Shown here: positions 1 to 13,600 of the stretch, piece by piece
How the letters are laid out: each line of letters opens with the position of its first letter
Position numbering within the stretch: the stretch's first letter is position 1
DNA from: Planctomycetaceae bacterium
GTDB taxonomy: Bacteria > Planctomycetota > Planctomycetia > Pirellulales > Pirellulaceae
DNA length: 40,462 nucleotides
Reading direction: 5' to 3'
NCBI GenBank assembly: GCA_002862205.1
Contig: PKCN01000232.1
Coordinates: 1 to 40,462 of the forward strand
Position numbers and translations under genes: made by a program
Notes under the pieces: model-generated
Seen by the model: only the letters and a program-made list of their open reading frames with translations
What the model was told of the DNA's origin: nothing
Databases searched by the model: none

Positions 1-45
1 TGGGGAAAGGCTTTTCTGGGATGGGCACCCTCCCCTGCGTCCGCC

Positions 46-1347
46 ATGCAACTCACGATGGACTTGAATCACAGGTACGCACTCGACGGCAGAGATCCTT
101 GCAGTTACGGGGGCGTGCTGTGGTGTTTTGGTTTATTTGATCGCCCTTTTCAACCTGCGGGGAGCGTTTTCGGCAGCATCAGAGAACGGCCCTGTGAGAC
201 CCATCAGTCACGTTTGGATCTTGAGAAGTTTAGTCAATCGGTTGACCGACCGATCGCCGCCAAGGCTCCCCGAATTGCGATGGTTGGAGCCGGTGTTGGT
301 GGGCTGATGGCGTCGAGGTGTCTTCATGATCACGGCATCGAGGTAACCGTCTTTGATAAGTCGCGGGGCGTCGGAGGGCGTTTGGCGACCCGGCAGGAAA
401 ATGGGTTGGCTTTCGATCATGGAGCTCAGTATTTCACCGCACGGGATAGTCGTTTCACACGCTACGTCCGGAGTTGGATGCAGCAGGGGTTGGTGGAACC
501 ATGGATGGGCCGTATCGTCAAATTGACCGCTGATGGTGGTTGTGAAGATCAATACGGGACTCCCCGGTATGTCGCTGTCCCGGGAATGAACAAATTGGCC
601 AAACATCTTGCTGAGGATCTTGAAGTCCGGACGAACACTTGTATTTCAAGAATCGATTCAGAGGATGGGAAGTGGAGACTCACCGACACCGCTGGCAAAG
701 ACGGCGGGGTATTCGATTGGGTGATTATGAATTGCCCCCCCAAGCAGAGCATGAAAATACTGAATGGTCATTCCGTTGTTTCCCAGCGGATATCAGAGGT
801 CACAATGGATCCCTGTTGGGCCATGATGCTGACGACCAAGGACCTCGGAGACGTCACCTTTGATGGAGCTTTTGTCGACAAAGGGCCGCTGGCATGGATC
901 GCTCACGATGGCGGTAAACCGGGACGCTGTGAAAAAGATGCTGCCACCAACTGGACATTACACGCATCGGCTGAGTGGTCTCGCGATCATTTGGAGTGTT
1001 GTCCATCGCAGATCCAAACCGAATTGCTAGCAGCGTTGGAGCTTGCATTGAATAGGAAGATCGAGCCTATCTACCGCAAGGTGCATCGTTGGAGATACGC
1101 ATTGCCCAAAGTGGCTTTGGATGAGCAGTGTCTCTGGGACCCGGTCGCTGGGCTTGGAGCTTGCGGAGATTGGTGTTTCAGTCCGAAAGTCGAAGGTGCT
1201 TTCTTGAGCGGATTAGCGATGGCCGGAACGCTGATGAGGCAGTTAACGATCGATCGGCCTGCTTCTGCGAACCCAACCACAGTGCCCGCGGCAACTTTGG
1301 CTCAGACGGGCACTTCAGCCAGTCAGCGACAAGGTAAAAACAGCTGA
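46..1347 (+). CDS. FAD/NAD(P)-dependent oxidoreductase, renalase/amine-oxidase-like
   Basis: Predicted soluble flavoprotein of the FAD-dependent amine-oxidase/renalase-like group; the substrate cannot be told from sequence. A dinucleotide-binding Rossmann motif GAGVGG lies at residues 81-86, with the acidic ribose-binding residue at about 104 in VFDKSRGVGGRLATR, which also holds the GG/RLATR motif of this group. DHGAQYFTARD follows, as in renalase-like proteins. Near the C-terminus, GLGACGDWCFSPKVEGA is the second FAD-contact motif, with the Gly-Asp that binds the FAD ribityl chain. The first 70 or so residues have no family counterpart and read like non-coding sequence, so the real start is probably later. 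The ATG at 280 would begin inside the first beta strand, and a TTG at 214 is another option; none has a clear ribosome-binding site. The gene is convergent with the glycyl-tRNA synthetase gene, 103 bp away. The family is clear; the start and substrate are not. Confidence 0.85.
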   Translation: MQLTMDLNHRYALDGRDPCSYGGVLWCFGLFDRPFQPAGSVFGSIRERPCETHQSRLDLEKFSQSVDRPIAAKAPRIAMVGAGVGGLMASRCLHDHGIEVTVFDKSRGVGGRLATRQENGLAFDHGAQYFTARDSRFTRYVRSWMQQGLVEPWMGRIVKLTADGGCEDQYGTPRYVAVPGMNKLAKHLAEDLEVRTNTCISRIDSEDGKWRLTDTAGKDGGVFDWVIMNCPPKQSMKILNGHSVVSQRISEVTMDPCWAMMLTTKDLGDVTFDGAFVDKGPLAWIAHDGGKPGRCEKDAATNWTLHASAEWSRDHLECCPSQIQTELLAALELALNRKIEPIYRKVHRWRYALPKVALDEQCLWDPVAGLGACGDWCFSPKVEGAFLSGLAMAGTLMRQLTIDRPASANPTTVPAATLAQTGTSASQRQGKNS

Positions 1348-1450
1348 ATTGGATCGGATTAGACACAGTGTTGCTGAGGTAGACCGTTGTCTGGCGATAT
1401 TCATCGGCAGAAGCTGAGAAAGGTCTGGGAGTGCCTGGCGTCGATGTGAC

Positions 1451-3067
<1,617 letters not shown>

Positions 3068-3272
3068 AATGATTCAGTGGTTGAGCTTGGGTGAAGCTGG
3101 GGCGGTAGGTGGTTTCCGCAAACTGTAGAGGTTTTGATCTTGGCTTCGTAGGCCAGCAAATTTTCCGAAGATGATTTTTGCCCACGGTTCCATTGACCTG
3201 AAGCATCGAATCGCAAACCGATTGGGGCTTCTGAGAGGCTTCAACGCGAGGGCTACCTCGGTTCAACGGTGG

Positions 3273-3302
3273 TTCGAGATCTGGATTCGAGATCTGGATT
3301 CG
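3273..3302. repeat. Short 13-bp tandem duplication
   Basis: The 13-bp unit TTCGAGATCTGGA occurs twice in a row (3273-3285 and 3286-3298), followed by the first four bases of a third copy. It lies in the gap between the TPR lipoprotein stop and the glycyl-tRNA synthetase start. It is probably replication slippage; no function can be assigned. The rest of the 271-bp gap (3068-3338) shows no gene, and I could not identify a convincing terminator or promoter in it. Confidence 0.7.
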
Positions 3303-3338
3303 GGCAGCATCGGAGCCGCCATCTGGCCTGCTGATTTA

Positions 3339-4157
3339 TTAATACCTGTTCATAAAGCCACCACCATAGGCGGGTGCCGCAATCTGTGTTTGGCCCGGAG
3401 GGGTGGGGGCTTGGATGCTGCCGCTGATTTGGTGGTTCAGCTTGGCAACTTCCGCCGCCGCCATCGGCTGGGCCGGGTTGATTGCGAGGCTCTGCTGGTA
3501 GTTCTGCAGGGCCTGCTGCAGGTCACCCGATTGTTGGCGTAATTTTGCCAGCGCGAGCCATGCACGGGGGTTATTCGCGTCTTTTTGGACTGCATCTTCC
3601 AGATATTTCATGGCCGTACTGGGGTCATTTGCTTCCTCGTAGAGACGGGCCAACTCGATTCTGGCTTCGGCGTTCGCTGGATTTTGGGTCGCCCAATTTT
3701 TCATTAGCGCAAAGGCTCGATCGTTGCGGCCGGTATCGACAAGCAGAACAGCCAGGCCCCGGTGGCATTCCAGATGGTTGGGATCGTGGTCAAGACATTG
3801 GTTGTACAGGGACTCAGCTTGGGTCAACATTTCCTGATCACCCCGCTGGTTCCCCAAACGGTGGGTTGTGGCCGCAAGGTTGTAGTAACCGTCAGCGTTT
3901 TGCGGATCGGTAGCAATTACTTTTTGAAAGCGCTGAAGGGCTGCTGTGTACTGCCCTTGCTCGTAAAGTTGCGTTCCTGTCGTGTTATGGCCACTTGCAG
4001 CCCATTGGCAGCCTGCGGCTGTCAACAGCAAGGTTGCGGGCAAGACATGGACAAAAATTCTGAAAGGAGCGCGGATCTGTGCTCGATTTACCCATCGGCT
4101 GCCGAAGGTATTAAGTGAGCTGGAGGTTTGTTGACGAACTAGGTTCAGAAGGGCCAT
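3339..4157 (-). CDS. TPR-repeat lipoprotein
   Basis: A 272-residue predicted lipoprotein with tetratricopeptide repeats, likely an envelope scaffold or binding protein; its partner is unknown. The N-terminal 30 residues are polar. A hydrophobic stretch then ends in a lipobox, LLTAAGC, with the lipidated Cys at residue 50. That leader is long for a lipoprotein, so the start may lie further in, but the next in-frame ATG is far downstream. After the Cys come about five TPR units, recognisable by spaced A/G/Y/P positions: YEQGQYTAALQRFQKVIATD, then YNLAATTHRLGN, LAVLLVDTGRNDRAFALM, RLYEEANDPSTAMKYLEDAV and LAKLRQQSGDLQQALQNYQQ. The C-terminus is Gly/Pro/Gln-rich and probably disordered. An AGGAAG-like ribosome-binding site lies about 10 bases before the ATG. 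The gene is divergent from the giant surface-protein gene. Confidence 0.88.
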   Translation of the reverse strand: MALLNLVRQQTSSSLNTFGSRWVNRAQIRAPFRIFVHVLPATLLLTAAGCQWAASGHNTTGTQLYEQGQYTAALQRFQKVIATDPQNADGYYNLAATTHRLGNQRGDQEMLTQAESLYNQCLDHDPNHLECHRGLAVLLVDTGRNDRAFALMKNWATQNPANAEARIELARLYEEANDPSTAMKYLEDAVQKDANNPRAWLALAKLRQQSGDLQQALQNYQQSLAINPAQPMAAAEVAKLNHQISGSIQAPTPPGQTQIAAPAYGGGFMNRY

Positions 4158-4646
4158 TTTTCGTGTCTTCCTGACGCGGGTGGCATTTGTTTACCCAGAA
4201 AGAGGGGGTTTGATCACTCTTTCGGGAGTGCATTTCATCCGAATACGAGGGTCGGTAGCGATCCAACGGTATCAACCCTGCGTCAAACCTTGCAAGACCG
4301 GAACTTTTCACCCGAGTCCACCGTCAAAGACGGCTGGAGCGGGCGATTGCCGTAATACCACATACAACCGCGCCAAACTGACCTAAACCCAGTACCACAG
4401 ACGATTTTCGTTGCTTAATCAAGCTGTCCAATTACACTCCTACGCTGGATTCGGCACAGGAATCCGTTGACCAGATTGATGATGTAACGGTCGTCTTTTT
4501 TGAATAAATCTCCCGTTGGACACCTTTTGGTGCCCTGCGAGACCCGAATTTTATACAGATGGCATCTCCGCCGCGCAGGGTAGGCAGTGGGGCTGTTTAA
4601 CACGATTGCCAATTGATTTTGGCACCTTGAATACAGAGGCTGCTTG
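4158..4646. other. Divergent intergenic region upstream of the giant surface-protein gene
   Basis: This gap of about 490 bp holds no credible gene. It must contain promoters for both the leftward TPR lipoprotein and the rightward 15.9-kb gene, but I see no strong -35/-10 pair. Several small inverted repeats are present: CACTC/GAGTG near 4214, CCGTC/GACGG near 4320, and TGCCAA/TTGGCA at 4607-4624, about 22 bases before the start codon. An AGAGG ribosome-binding site sits at 4635-4639. Confidence 0.5.
4607..4624. promoter_or_regulatory. Inverted repeat in the leader of the giant gene
   Basis: Perfect 6-bp arms TGCCAA and TTGGCA separated by 6 bases, ending 22 bases before the ATG at 4647. It could be a small mRNA hairpin just upstream of the ribosome-binding site or a protein-binding site. 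The arms are short enough to occur by chance, so the call is weak. Confidence 0.25.
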
Positions 4647-7600
4647 ATGACTCTCCGTGACTCGAGTGTTCGCAACGTTCTCCGCAAAGTCGACCGCAAA
4701 ACCAGCGGGCGGCTACGTGATAAGCGTCGGCGTATGGAACGACGTCTGCTGTCGGAATCGTTGGAACAACGGCAACTGCTGGCAGGTCCCGAGGTTTCCG
4801 GGATCCAACCCAATGAGGGCGCGTTGCTAGGTGAAGGTACCGTGCTCAGCGTTTCACCGCGCGAACTGGTCTTTCAGTTTGACGATGAAGCCAATTTGGA
4901 TCAAAGCACGTTATCTGCGATCCGAATCACGCAAGCCGGTGAGGGAGGAGCTTTTGATTCTGCCACGGCAATCAGCGATCTCGGAACCCAGAATGCGTTG
5001 AGCGTCGAATTCCGAGCGGTGGAATCTGGCAATGCCGGCAACGGAATTCAGGTGCAGTTCACGGCCAATCCATTTTCGTTGGTCACCTCACCCACGATTT
5101 CGGTGACCGATCGAGTCGTCGGAATCGAAGTCAGTAGCAATCCCGCCGCTGAAACAACGATGCAGGACCTGATCTCAGCAGTTTCAGCCAATCCCTCTGC
5201 CTCGGCAATGCTCGAAGTCATTCAGGTAACTGGTTCTTCGCTTTCGCCCTTCGGCCAGCAGATTGGGAGCGGACTGAGTTTAACTTTGCAAGGAGCGAAC
5301 TCAGCTGAAGCGGTAACTGACTTTGGAACCAACGGTGATGTGCAAGTTCGTTTCGTGTCTCAAACCCTTGGTCCCGATGGGCTGGGAACTGAGTTGGTAT
5401 TTGAAAAACGCAATTTTGGAGGACCTGCATCTCCAGTCATTGTCGTCAATGGCAGCTCCATTCGCGTGCAGCTCAATAGTTCAGCAGCCAACGAAACAAC
5501 CGCTCAGGAATTTCTAGACTCGATCAACAACGATCCAGCTGCTTCTGCGCTCGTGTCGGCGTCGTTACAGCAGGGGAATGATCAAGTTTTGATTGGTGCG
5601 TCGCAGGCGTTACCGGGCGTTTTGACATTGACCGGTGTTGCTGATGTGGCTGTGGAGCCTGGTTACATCGGGTTTGGTAATTCTTCCCGTGAAGTAGTTT
5701 TCCGGTTTGCGGCGCCCCTCGAGGACGACCTGTATCAGATTGATATTACTGGTAGTGGCTCAGGTGCACTGCGCAATCTTGATGGTGAACTCTTTCAGGG
5801 CGGCACTGATTTCAGTCAGCAGTTCAGTGTGAATCTTGGGCCTAAGGTTGCGGCTGTGGTTCCAGAACCTGTCAAACGGGCTGCGAACGGTGATTTGGAG
5901 CCCGCAGTGGGCAAGATCGAAGTCCATTTCAATAATGACAGACTCGATCCTGTTCGAGCGGTTGATCCAGCTTTCTACGCACTGATTTTCACGCAGGATA
6001 CGGTCAACAACACGGACGATATTCTCGTCTCGCCCGATAGTATCACTTATAACAGCACAACCAACATCGTGACTCTCGATTTTGGTAGCCCGCTGTCGCG
6101 GATTGTTAGCCCGGATCCGAATTCGGCAGGATTTTTAACCGGGGCCGCCAGATTGCGAGTGGGTGCAGATCTCATCTCAGATCCGGGGGCGGATGAGTAC
6201 TCGCCGTACGTGGCACCATTGGAAGTTGCTCTTGCTCCCGTCACCGAGGATCCTGGTGATTCCTTTTCGACCGCTTTCGATGTTTCAACGGTACTGCCGA
6301 ATCCTGTCAGTTCGACGGAGACGACTTCGGTTCGCCTGACGAGCGAGATATTCAACGCAACGCCATTTGAATTGGACTTGCCCGGACCGGATGTCGAGGG
6401 TGTTCGCGAGATTCGCGCCGATGATCCATCGAGGCTCGAACGTACCGTCCCATTGGATTACCTTCGTAATGGTGCGGATGCCGTCGATGGTATTTCAGTG
6501 GTGCAGTACGATTTCGTTTCTTCATGGTTGGGAGACGATCCCACGTCACCGGGCATTGAAGAGGATCGAACGTACTTCAATGTGATCAGTGAGCAGCAGA
6601 AAGATCGTATTCGTGAGGTGATGACCCACTATAGCGAGTATTTAGGGATCAGCTTCATTGAGGTGGAAGGTGCACCTACCAGTGATGCATTCATGTCCAT
6701 TGCCGTTGGCGACCTGTATGGCGGTGATGAAACGGCTACCAGTGGTGATGGTGGGTTGGCTGTTGCCACACGCGATCGCAACGGTGACGGCATTGATGAT
6801 CTCGCTGTCATGGATTTTCAAGACTTTGATGAGTCCATCGATGATGCATTTGGTGGTGAGTTTTTCCGCGGCGGCATGTTCGCGGTTGGGCAATTGCTGG
6901 GCTATGGTTATGCCGATGATCTGCCCCAGCCCGTGACCCAAAGTTCCGATTTTATCTTCAATCCGGGTACAGATAATGAAGCCGCTTTCCCAAGCGTCGC
7001 TGATATTGTGCACGGTCAATATCTTTATCGGCCTGACAGTACTGACATCGATCTGTATCGTTTTGAATTGCCGGCCAGCGGGATGCTCTCGGTGGAAACG
7101 ATTGCCGAACGACTTGGCAACCCGAGTTTGCTCGATTCTGTCATTCGAGTGTATGAACTGGGAACTGATGGTGCGTTCGAAGAAATCGCTTCCAATGATG
7201 ATTACTTCAGCAACGACTCACTGGTTGATCTGGAGGTCAATGCTGGCACTTACATGATTGGTGTCAGCGCTCGTGGTAATGCCGATTATGATCCGACCAT
7301 TGAGGGGACTGGATTCGGTGGTTTGACAGAAGGTAGTTACGAGCTGTTGTTGGATTTTCGACCTAATATGGTCGGTGGTCTGACAGACACCACTGGCGTT
7401 GCTCTGGACGGAAATGGTGACGGACGACCAGGGGATGTTTTCAACTTCTGGTTCGTTCCCAGCGACGTCAATGACACGTTCTATGTGGACAAAGCTGCCA
7501 CCTCAGCATCAGGTAATCTCGGTACGGTGAGCAATCCTTTCCGGGAAATTGATCAGGCGATTGCCGCTGCGACTGAAGGCACGACCATTCGTGTGCTGGG

Positions 7601-10600
7601 TAACGGTGGTGTTGATGGACAGATGGAAACGCTCGCTGATAACTACAGTTATCAGATCGGATTCACGAGCAATGGCATGCCCTTGCCTGACGGGACGAAT
7701 TTGGATGTTCCCAAAGGTGTTCGCCTGGTGATTGATTCTGGTGCCATTTTGAAAATGAGCCGAAGTAGAATCGGCGTTGGCAGTGCCTCTCTGCAAGATC
7801 AAAGCGGCGCTTCGTTGCAGGTGTTGGGAACACCGAGCATCATCACAGCTGGTGGTTTGCCTGCCCGAGATTCGCTCAACGCGATCATTCCCGGAAGCGT
7901 ATTCCTGACGAGCATCAACGATGACTCGATCGGTAATGGGAACACGGCTGGATCCAATCCCGCCGCCGGCGAGTGGGGGGGCATCGATTTACGTGGTGAT
8001 CTTGATGTTCAGGATGAGTCACGTCGCAATACCGAATTAGAGGGTGTGTTCCTCAATCACATTCAGCATGCTGACATTCGTTACGGTGGTGGGCAGGTCT
8101 TGATTGGTGGGCTGTCCGTTGTTGTTTCGCCGATTGATATGGCTGTGACCCGGCCAACGATCATTAATTCATCGGTCAGTGAAAGTGCTGATGCTGCGAT
8201 CGCGGCAACGCCTGACACATTCACTGAGACCCGATTTACGGATCCGTACTATCAGGCTTCGGGGGCATTCACTCCCGACTACGATCGTGTTGGTCCTCAT
8301 GTTTGGGGAAATACGGTTGTTGACAATACGATTAACGGCTTGTTTATTCGCGTGCGAACGCGTGCTGGTGATGTGCTCGAAACGATCTCTACCTCGGCAC
8401 GCTTTGATGATGGCGATATTCCTATCGTGCTCACTGAGACATTGCAGATTGAAGGCACTGCCGGTGGGCCTGTGCTGCAGTCCACTGCTCCCTCATCCTT
8501 GTTGGTGCGCCTGAGTGATACCCCTGTAGGTGATGTTCCCGTAGGCACCTACGAATATCGTATTACCAATGTCGATGCCAATGGTTTGGAGTCGGCGTCC
8601 AGTTTGCCTACAGTAACAATCGCGTTGACAACGACAGCAGGCATTCAACTGGATCAGTTGCCAGCAGTCAGCAGTGGAAGTGACTACGTCGGACGACGCC
8701 TCTATCGTGCAGAAATCACTCCAGTTCCCGGTGGGGATGACATCGTTGGCGATTTTCTTCTGGTTCAGGAATTGAACGCAACGGACACGGTTGCGGTTGA
8801 TCGTGCTGCTTCGGGGACAACTGTGTTGTCGACCGAGGACAGCGTGTTGCGGAGTCGGCTTGATGCCAGTTTGGTGATTGATCCCGGAACTGTGGTCAAG
8901 ATTGATGGTTCGCGAATTGAAGCCCGGTTTGGTGGCAACTTGATTGCCGAGGGAAATCCCGGAGTGCCAGTGGTGTTCACTTCGTTGGAGGATCAGCGAT
9001 ACGGTGGCGGTGGAACGTTCAACACGAATGATCGCCCTGAAGAAGCCACGTTGTCACCTGGTGACTGGGGTGGAATTTATATTGGCCAGACAGCATCTGC
9101 CAGCATCGACCAGGCAGTCATTGCCGGTGCGGGTGGAACAACACGGATCGAGGGTGGATTTGCTTCTTTCAATGCTGTTGAGGTGCAACAGGCAGATTTG
9201 CGTCTTGCAAATACGCGGCTTGAACTCAACGCCGATGGGCGTGGCCAGGACAACGGCGATCGAGTTGGCCGAGCTGACAACGGTGATGCCACCATCTTTG
9301 TGCGTGCATCGCAACCGGTGATTCTCAATAACGAGTTCATTGATAACGGTGCTGCAGCCATCTCCATCGATATCAATTCATTTTCCGCATCCGAGGTGTT
9401 TGATCCAGGACGCGCCACAGGTGGTATCGACGCTACTCGTATCGCGGGTAATTCGGGGCCATTGGTTGAAGGAAATGCGATTCAGGATAACGAACTCAAC
9501 GGCATGATTGTGCGTGGCGGGCAGTTGGCTACTGCCGGGGTGTTGGATGATGTTGATATCGTCCATGTGGTGAGAGATGCGATCGAGGTCCCCAACAAAC
9601 ACATCTACGGTGGATTGCGACTCGAGAGTGATGCTCGTGGCAGTCTGATCGTCAAATTCGAGAGTGCTGAAAATGAGAATGCCGGTCTTGTGATTGGTGG
9701 CTCACTGTTAAGTGGAGATAACGAGTTCCGGGATATTGCCGATCGTATTGGTGGTAGCCTGCAAATGCTTGGCCATCCCGATTTCCCCGTCGTGCTGACG
9801 ACTTTGGCCGATGACACCGTGGGTGCTGGTTTCACTCTCGACGGAAAATCGCAACGCGATACCAATGGTGATGGGATTGCGTTTGACGATTTGGTGAACG
9901 GGGGGGTAGGTGGACTTCCCGTGTTGCCAACCGGCCCGGAGGTCAATCGTGGACTGACAATCGATAACGATGTCGATATCAATCTGCCTGGTTACTTTGA
10001 GGCTACCATCGCGGACGGGGGCGATATCAACACTCCTGACTCGGGCGTAACTGTCGAGGATCTTTCGACGAGCACGATCCTGGTCAGTCAGAACTACATT
10101 TTCAAATACAACACCTACGTGACTACGGCGACCGGTGTCGAGCTCCTGAGTGATACGGACATGACTCAGCCTGCGACTCTAATTGCAGATGATGTGGTTG
10201 AAAGTAGAGGTACATTTGCCGGGCCAAACGGTCTTGTGTCTTGGACGGTGACTTCCTCATTCGAGGATGGTATCAGTCGACTCACTAGCGTCCTGGATTT
10301 GGACAGTGGTCAAACAACGCTCGGGGATATTCAGGTCGTTTCCTACCTGGATGAGGACGTAGGGCTTCCTGGTGACGATATTCTGGTAACAACTGGGACA
10401 CCTGGCGCTGAAGGTTTCCGGGCATTTACCATCGATACGGCTCTGAGGGTTGGGTTCTCGCACGGCGGGCACTACATCGAGGACGGTGTTAACCTTGTCA
10501 ATGCTTCCTACACAGGTTGGGCTGCTGACCAGTGGGCAGAGTTGGAAACAGCGATTGCTGCTGGAACCCAGACGTTCAGCATTGCGGGTGATATCGACTT

Positions 10601-13600
10601 GACGGATCTGCCTGCCAGTGCAGACCCGGTATTCGGCCAGAAGTATGGGCCCAACGATGCAACCACAGGTTTTGCGTGGAATACCGATGCCATTTCCACG
10701 ACCGCAACAATTACCAACTTTCTAGAACTGTTATCCCGTGACCCAGCAGTTGCTCCGCCCCTGTTCGACTTTGAAGCCGGGCTTTGGGATGGTGTGGTGG
10801 TTCGCGAGGGTGCGGATGATCGCAACGTCGCAGCTTTCGCGGAAAGCGAGCCGGTTCGATTCGGATTTGTCGATACCAATGCGATTCCGGGCCAGTCTCA
10901 ATATCTCGGTGAAATCGCGCCCAATACCCAGTCAGGAGATGAAAATCGCAGGTTAGGCTTCATTGTCAATGGTGCGGTGACTCAACGAGACGATCTTGAT
11001 GTCTATTCCTTCGTGGCCGAGAGTGGAACCGAAGTGTTCCTCGATATTGATATGACGGGCAGCCAGTTGGATTCCGTTATTGAACTCATCAACGCCAATG
11101 GTGTTGTTCTGGCTTCTTCCAATGATTCGATTCTGGCCGAAACAAATGAAGCCGCTGTTTACACGGATCCCTCCATCAATTCAGACTCGGCGCAACAGCT
11201 TACAGTTGTGGGTCAGCCGTTGCCCGTTCAGCGGGTAACGATCGATCAGTCAATTGATGATGCGACTGAGGGAGATTTGCTGCTCACGCTTTCAGGTTTT
11301 GAGGATGCTGTCGTTGTTCCAGTGGAGGACTTTCAGCTCAACCCTGCGGCAGCCGTACGAGCGGCAATGATTGCTGCCTACCCAGACGAGCTGGGTACCA
11401 CGGTTAGCACATTGTTGGAACGCGAAGCAACCGATGATTTTGTAATTCAGTTGGAGTTTGATGATCAGCAATTCACCGCTGATACCTTGCCCGACATTAC
11501 GGTAGACGGCACCAGTGTCGTGGGTGCGGTGGTTACAGGAAGCGCGGCTGAGACGCTGTTGCTTTCGCAGTTGCAGGATGATTACAGCACGAATGTGCGG
11601 GACGCTGGTTTCCGGGTTCGCTTGCCTGGAGAATTGGGGACGCGAAATCTTTACCATGTTCGCGTGCGTAGCAGCAACACAACGGATCCGCTTGATTTTG
11701 CGACTCTGAATGATCCATCGCTGGTGCGTGATGGATTGACATCCGGCAGTTATGAAATGCAGATTCGACTGCAGGAAGAAAATGAACGGGCTGGAACCCA
11801 GATTCGCCTTTCGGATGTTCGCTTCGCCACCACCGGGTTGCAGATTATCGGTCAGCCTTTGCATTCTCCTCTGTTGGGCGAAGATTACGAAACGACTGCG
11901 AGCAATGAATCACTGGCGGAGGCCCAACCGCTGGGACTGCACAATGTTGCAGGTGACTTGATTGCCCCGAGTGGACCGCTGCAGAGCGATCAACTTGCCA
12001 AGTCATTCTCTGGACGCATTGATTCGGCAACTGATGTTGATTGGTATCGATTTGATGTGACTTACGAAAATATCACACGTGATGATGCCGCACTTTACCT
12101 GTCCACTGTGTTTGACCTCGACTACGCAAGCGGATTTGCTCGCGCAGATATGGCACTTTATGTGTTCAATGGGCGGGGCGAATTGGTCTTGATGGGTAAC
12201 GACAGCAACATTGCTGATGATTTACCGGCTTCGGCCGTGGGCAATAGCACAGAAGATCTTTCTCGAGGAAGTGCTGCGGTTGAAGATCCATTCATCGGTG
12301 CGGCTGAACTCGAGGAAGGAACTTATTTCGTTGCGGTTTCAAACCAACAACAGGTTCCGCTGCCACTTGACCAGTTCTTCAACGCGAACAGCTTGAATCC
12401 ACTGTTACGTGTGGAGCCTATCGATTCGGTCAAGCGGATTGTTGAGGATCGTATTGGTTCTGTAGGTGGTGGTACTGGCGATAATACAGAAACCCCAGTG
12501 CTGTTTGATGATGCAGCGATCCAGACACATTCGTTCGATGACACACTGGTTTATGTCAATACGGCGACAGGACTGTTGCTGGTCAACCCAGCAACCGGTG
12601 CTCAGTACGGAACGGTCGGTGGACTCGGTGGCCAGATTGACGATATTGCATTTCGGGCTAACGGTGAGTTGTTTGGTTACACCGCCAGTGGCGGTACCGA
12701 CGATTCGACTGAATATGTCCGGATTGATACCGGCGATGGATCCTTGACAGTCATTGGCCTGACCGGGATGGAGACAAGGCATCGGGGGACCGATCCTGAA
12801 GAGCCGCTGCTGACTGAAGTCAGTAACGATGGATTCCAAGTCAATGCGATCAGTATCCGGGACTTCCAGGGTGCGGAGCGAGGTTTCCTTGTTGGTGAGC
12901 GTGCCTCCTTGCAGTTGGGATTGGATTACATCGAAAACATTCTTTATGAGTTCGATGATGCGACTGGCGAGATTCTGGGACAGACTGCTGACATTCCAGT
13001 GACCGATGCCGGGGCTGGTACTGTCCCACGGGAAATTGGGCAAATCAATACTCTGCCCGATGCCCCGTTCGCCAATCAGTTGGGTATCACCAATGCGACT
13101 GAGGTTGGTAGTAATGGAGTCGCCGTTCCAAGTCTGGTTGATGGAGACAACTTCACGTTGTCGAATGTCACTGATTTTGTGACTTTCGAGTTTGATCAGG
13201 ACTTCACGCTCGTTGCGGATGGTTCCCAGCCAGTTCGCGACGGTGATGCTGTTGTCATCGATGGTGTCAAGTTCGAGTTTGGAACGGCTCAGCGGTTGCA
13301 GCTGACGGAGGTAGCTCCAACGGGATTGCTCAGCGAGGGGACGACCATCAGCATTGAGGGTGCTGAGGGGGTTACCACGTTTGAATTCGTTCGCTTGGGG
13401 GACCCAGCCGAAGACAATGTTGGCATTGCGATTGTCGATTCCATTGGCACACCACTTACGGCGGATCAGATCACTTTGGATCTGGTGGCTCAGATCAACT
13501 TGAATCTGCCGGATGTTGAAGTGATCGCAGCGGACAGCGAAGTCCACTTCTCCGAACCAGCCATTTCTTTGACTGCACTTGGCCCAGGTGTCAGTATTCT

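Noticed and set aside
4619-4640. Sigma-54-like promoter (TTGGCAC) upstream of the giant gene
   Set aside because: The -24-like TGGCAC is present, but there is no GC doublet at the required spacing for the -12 element.
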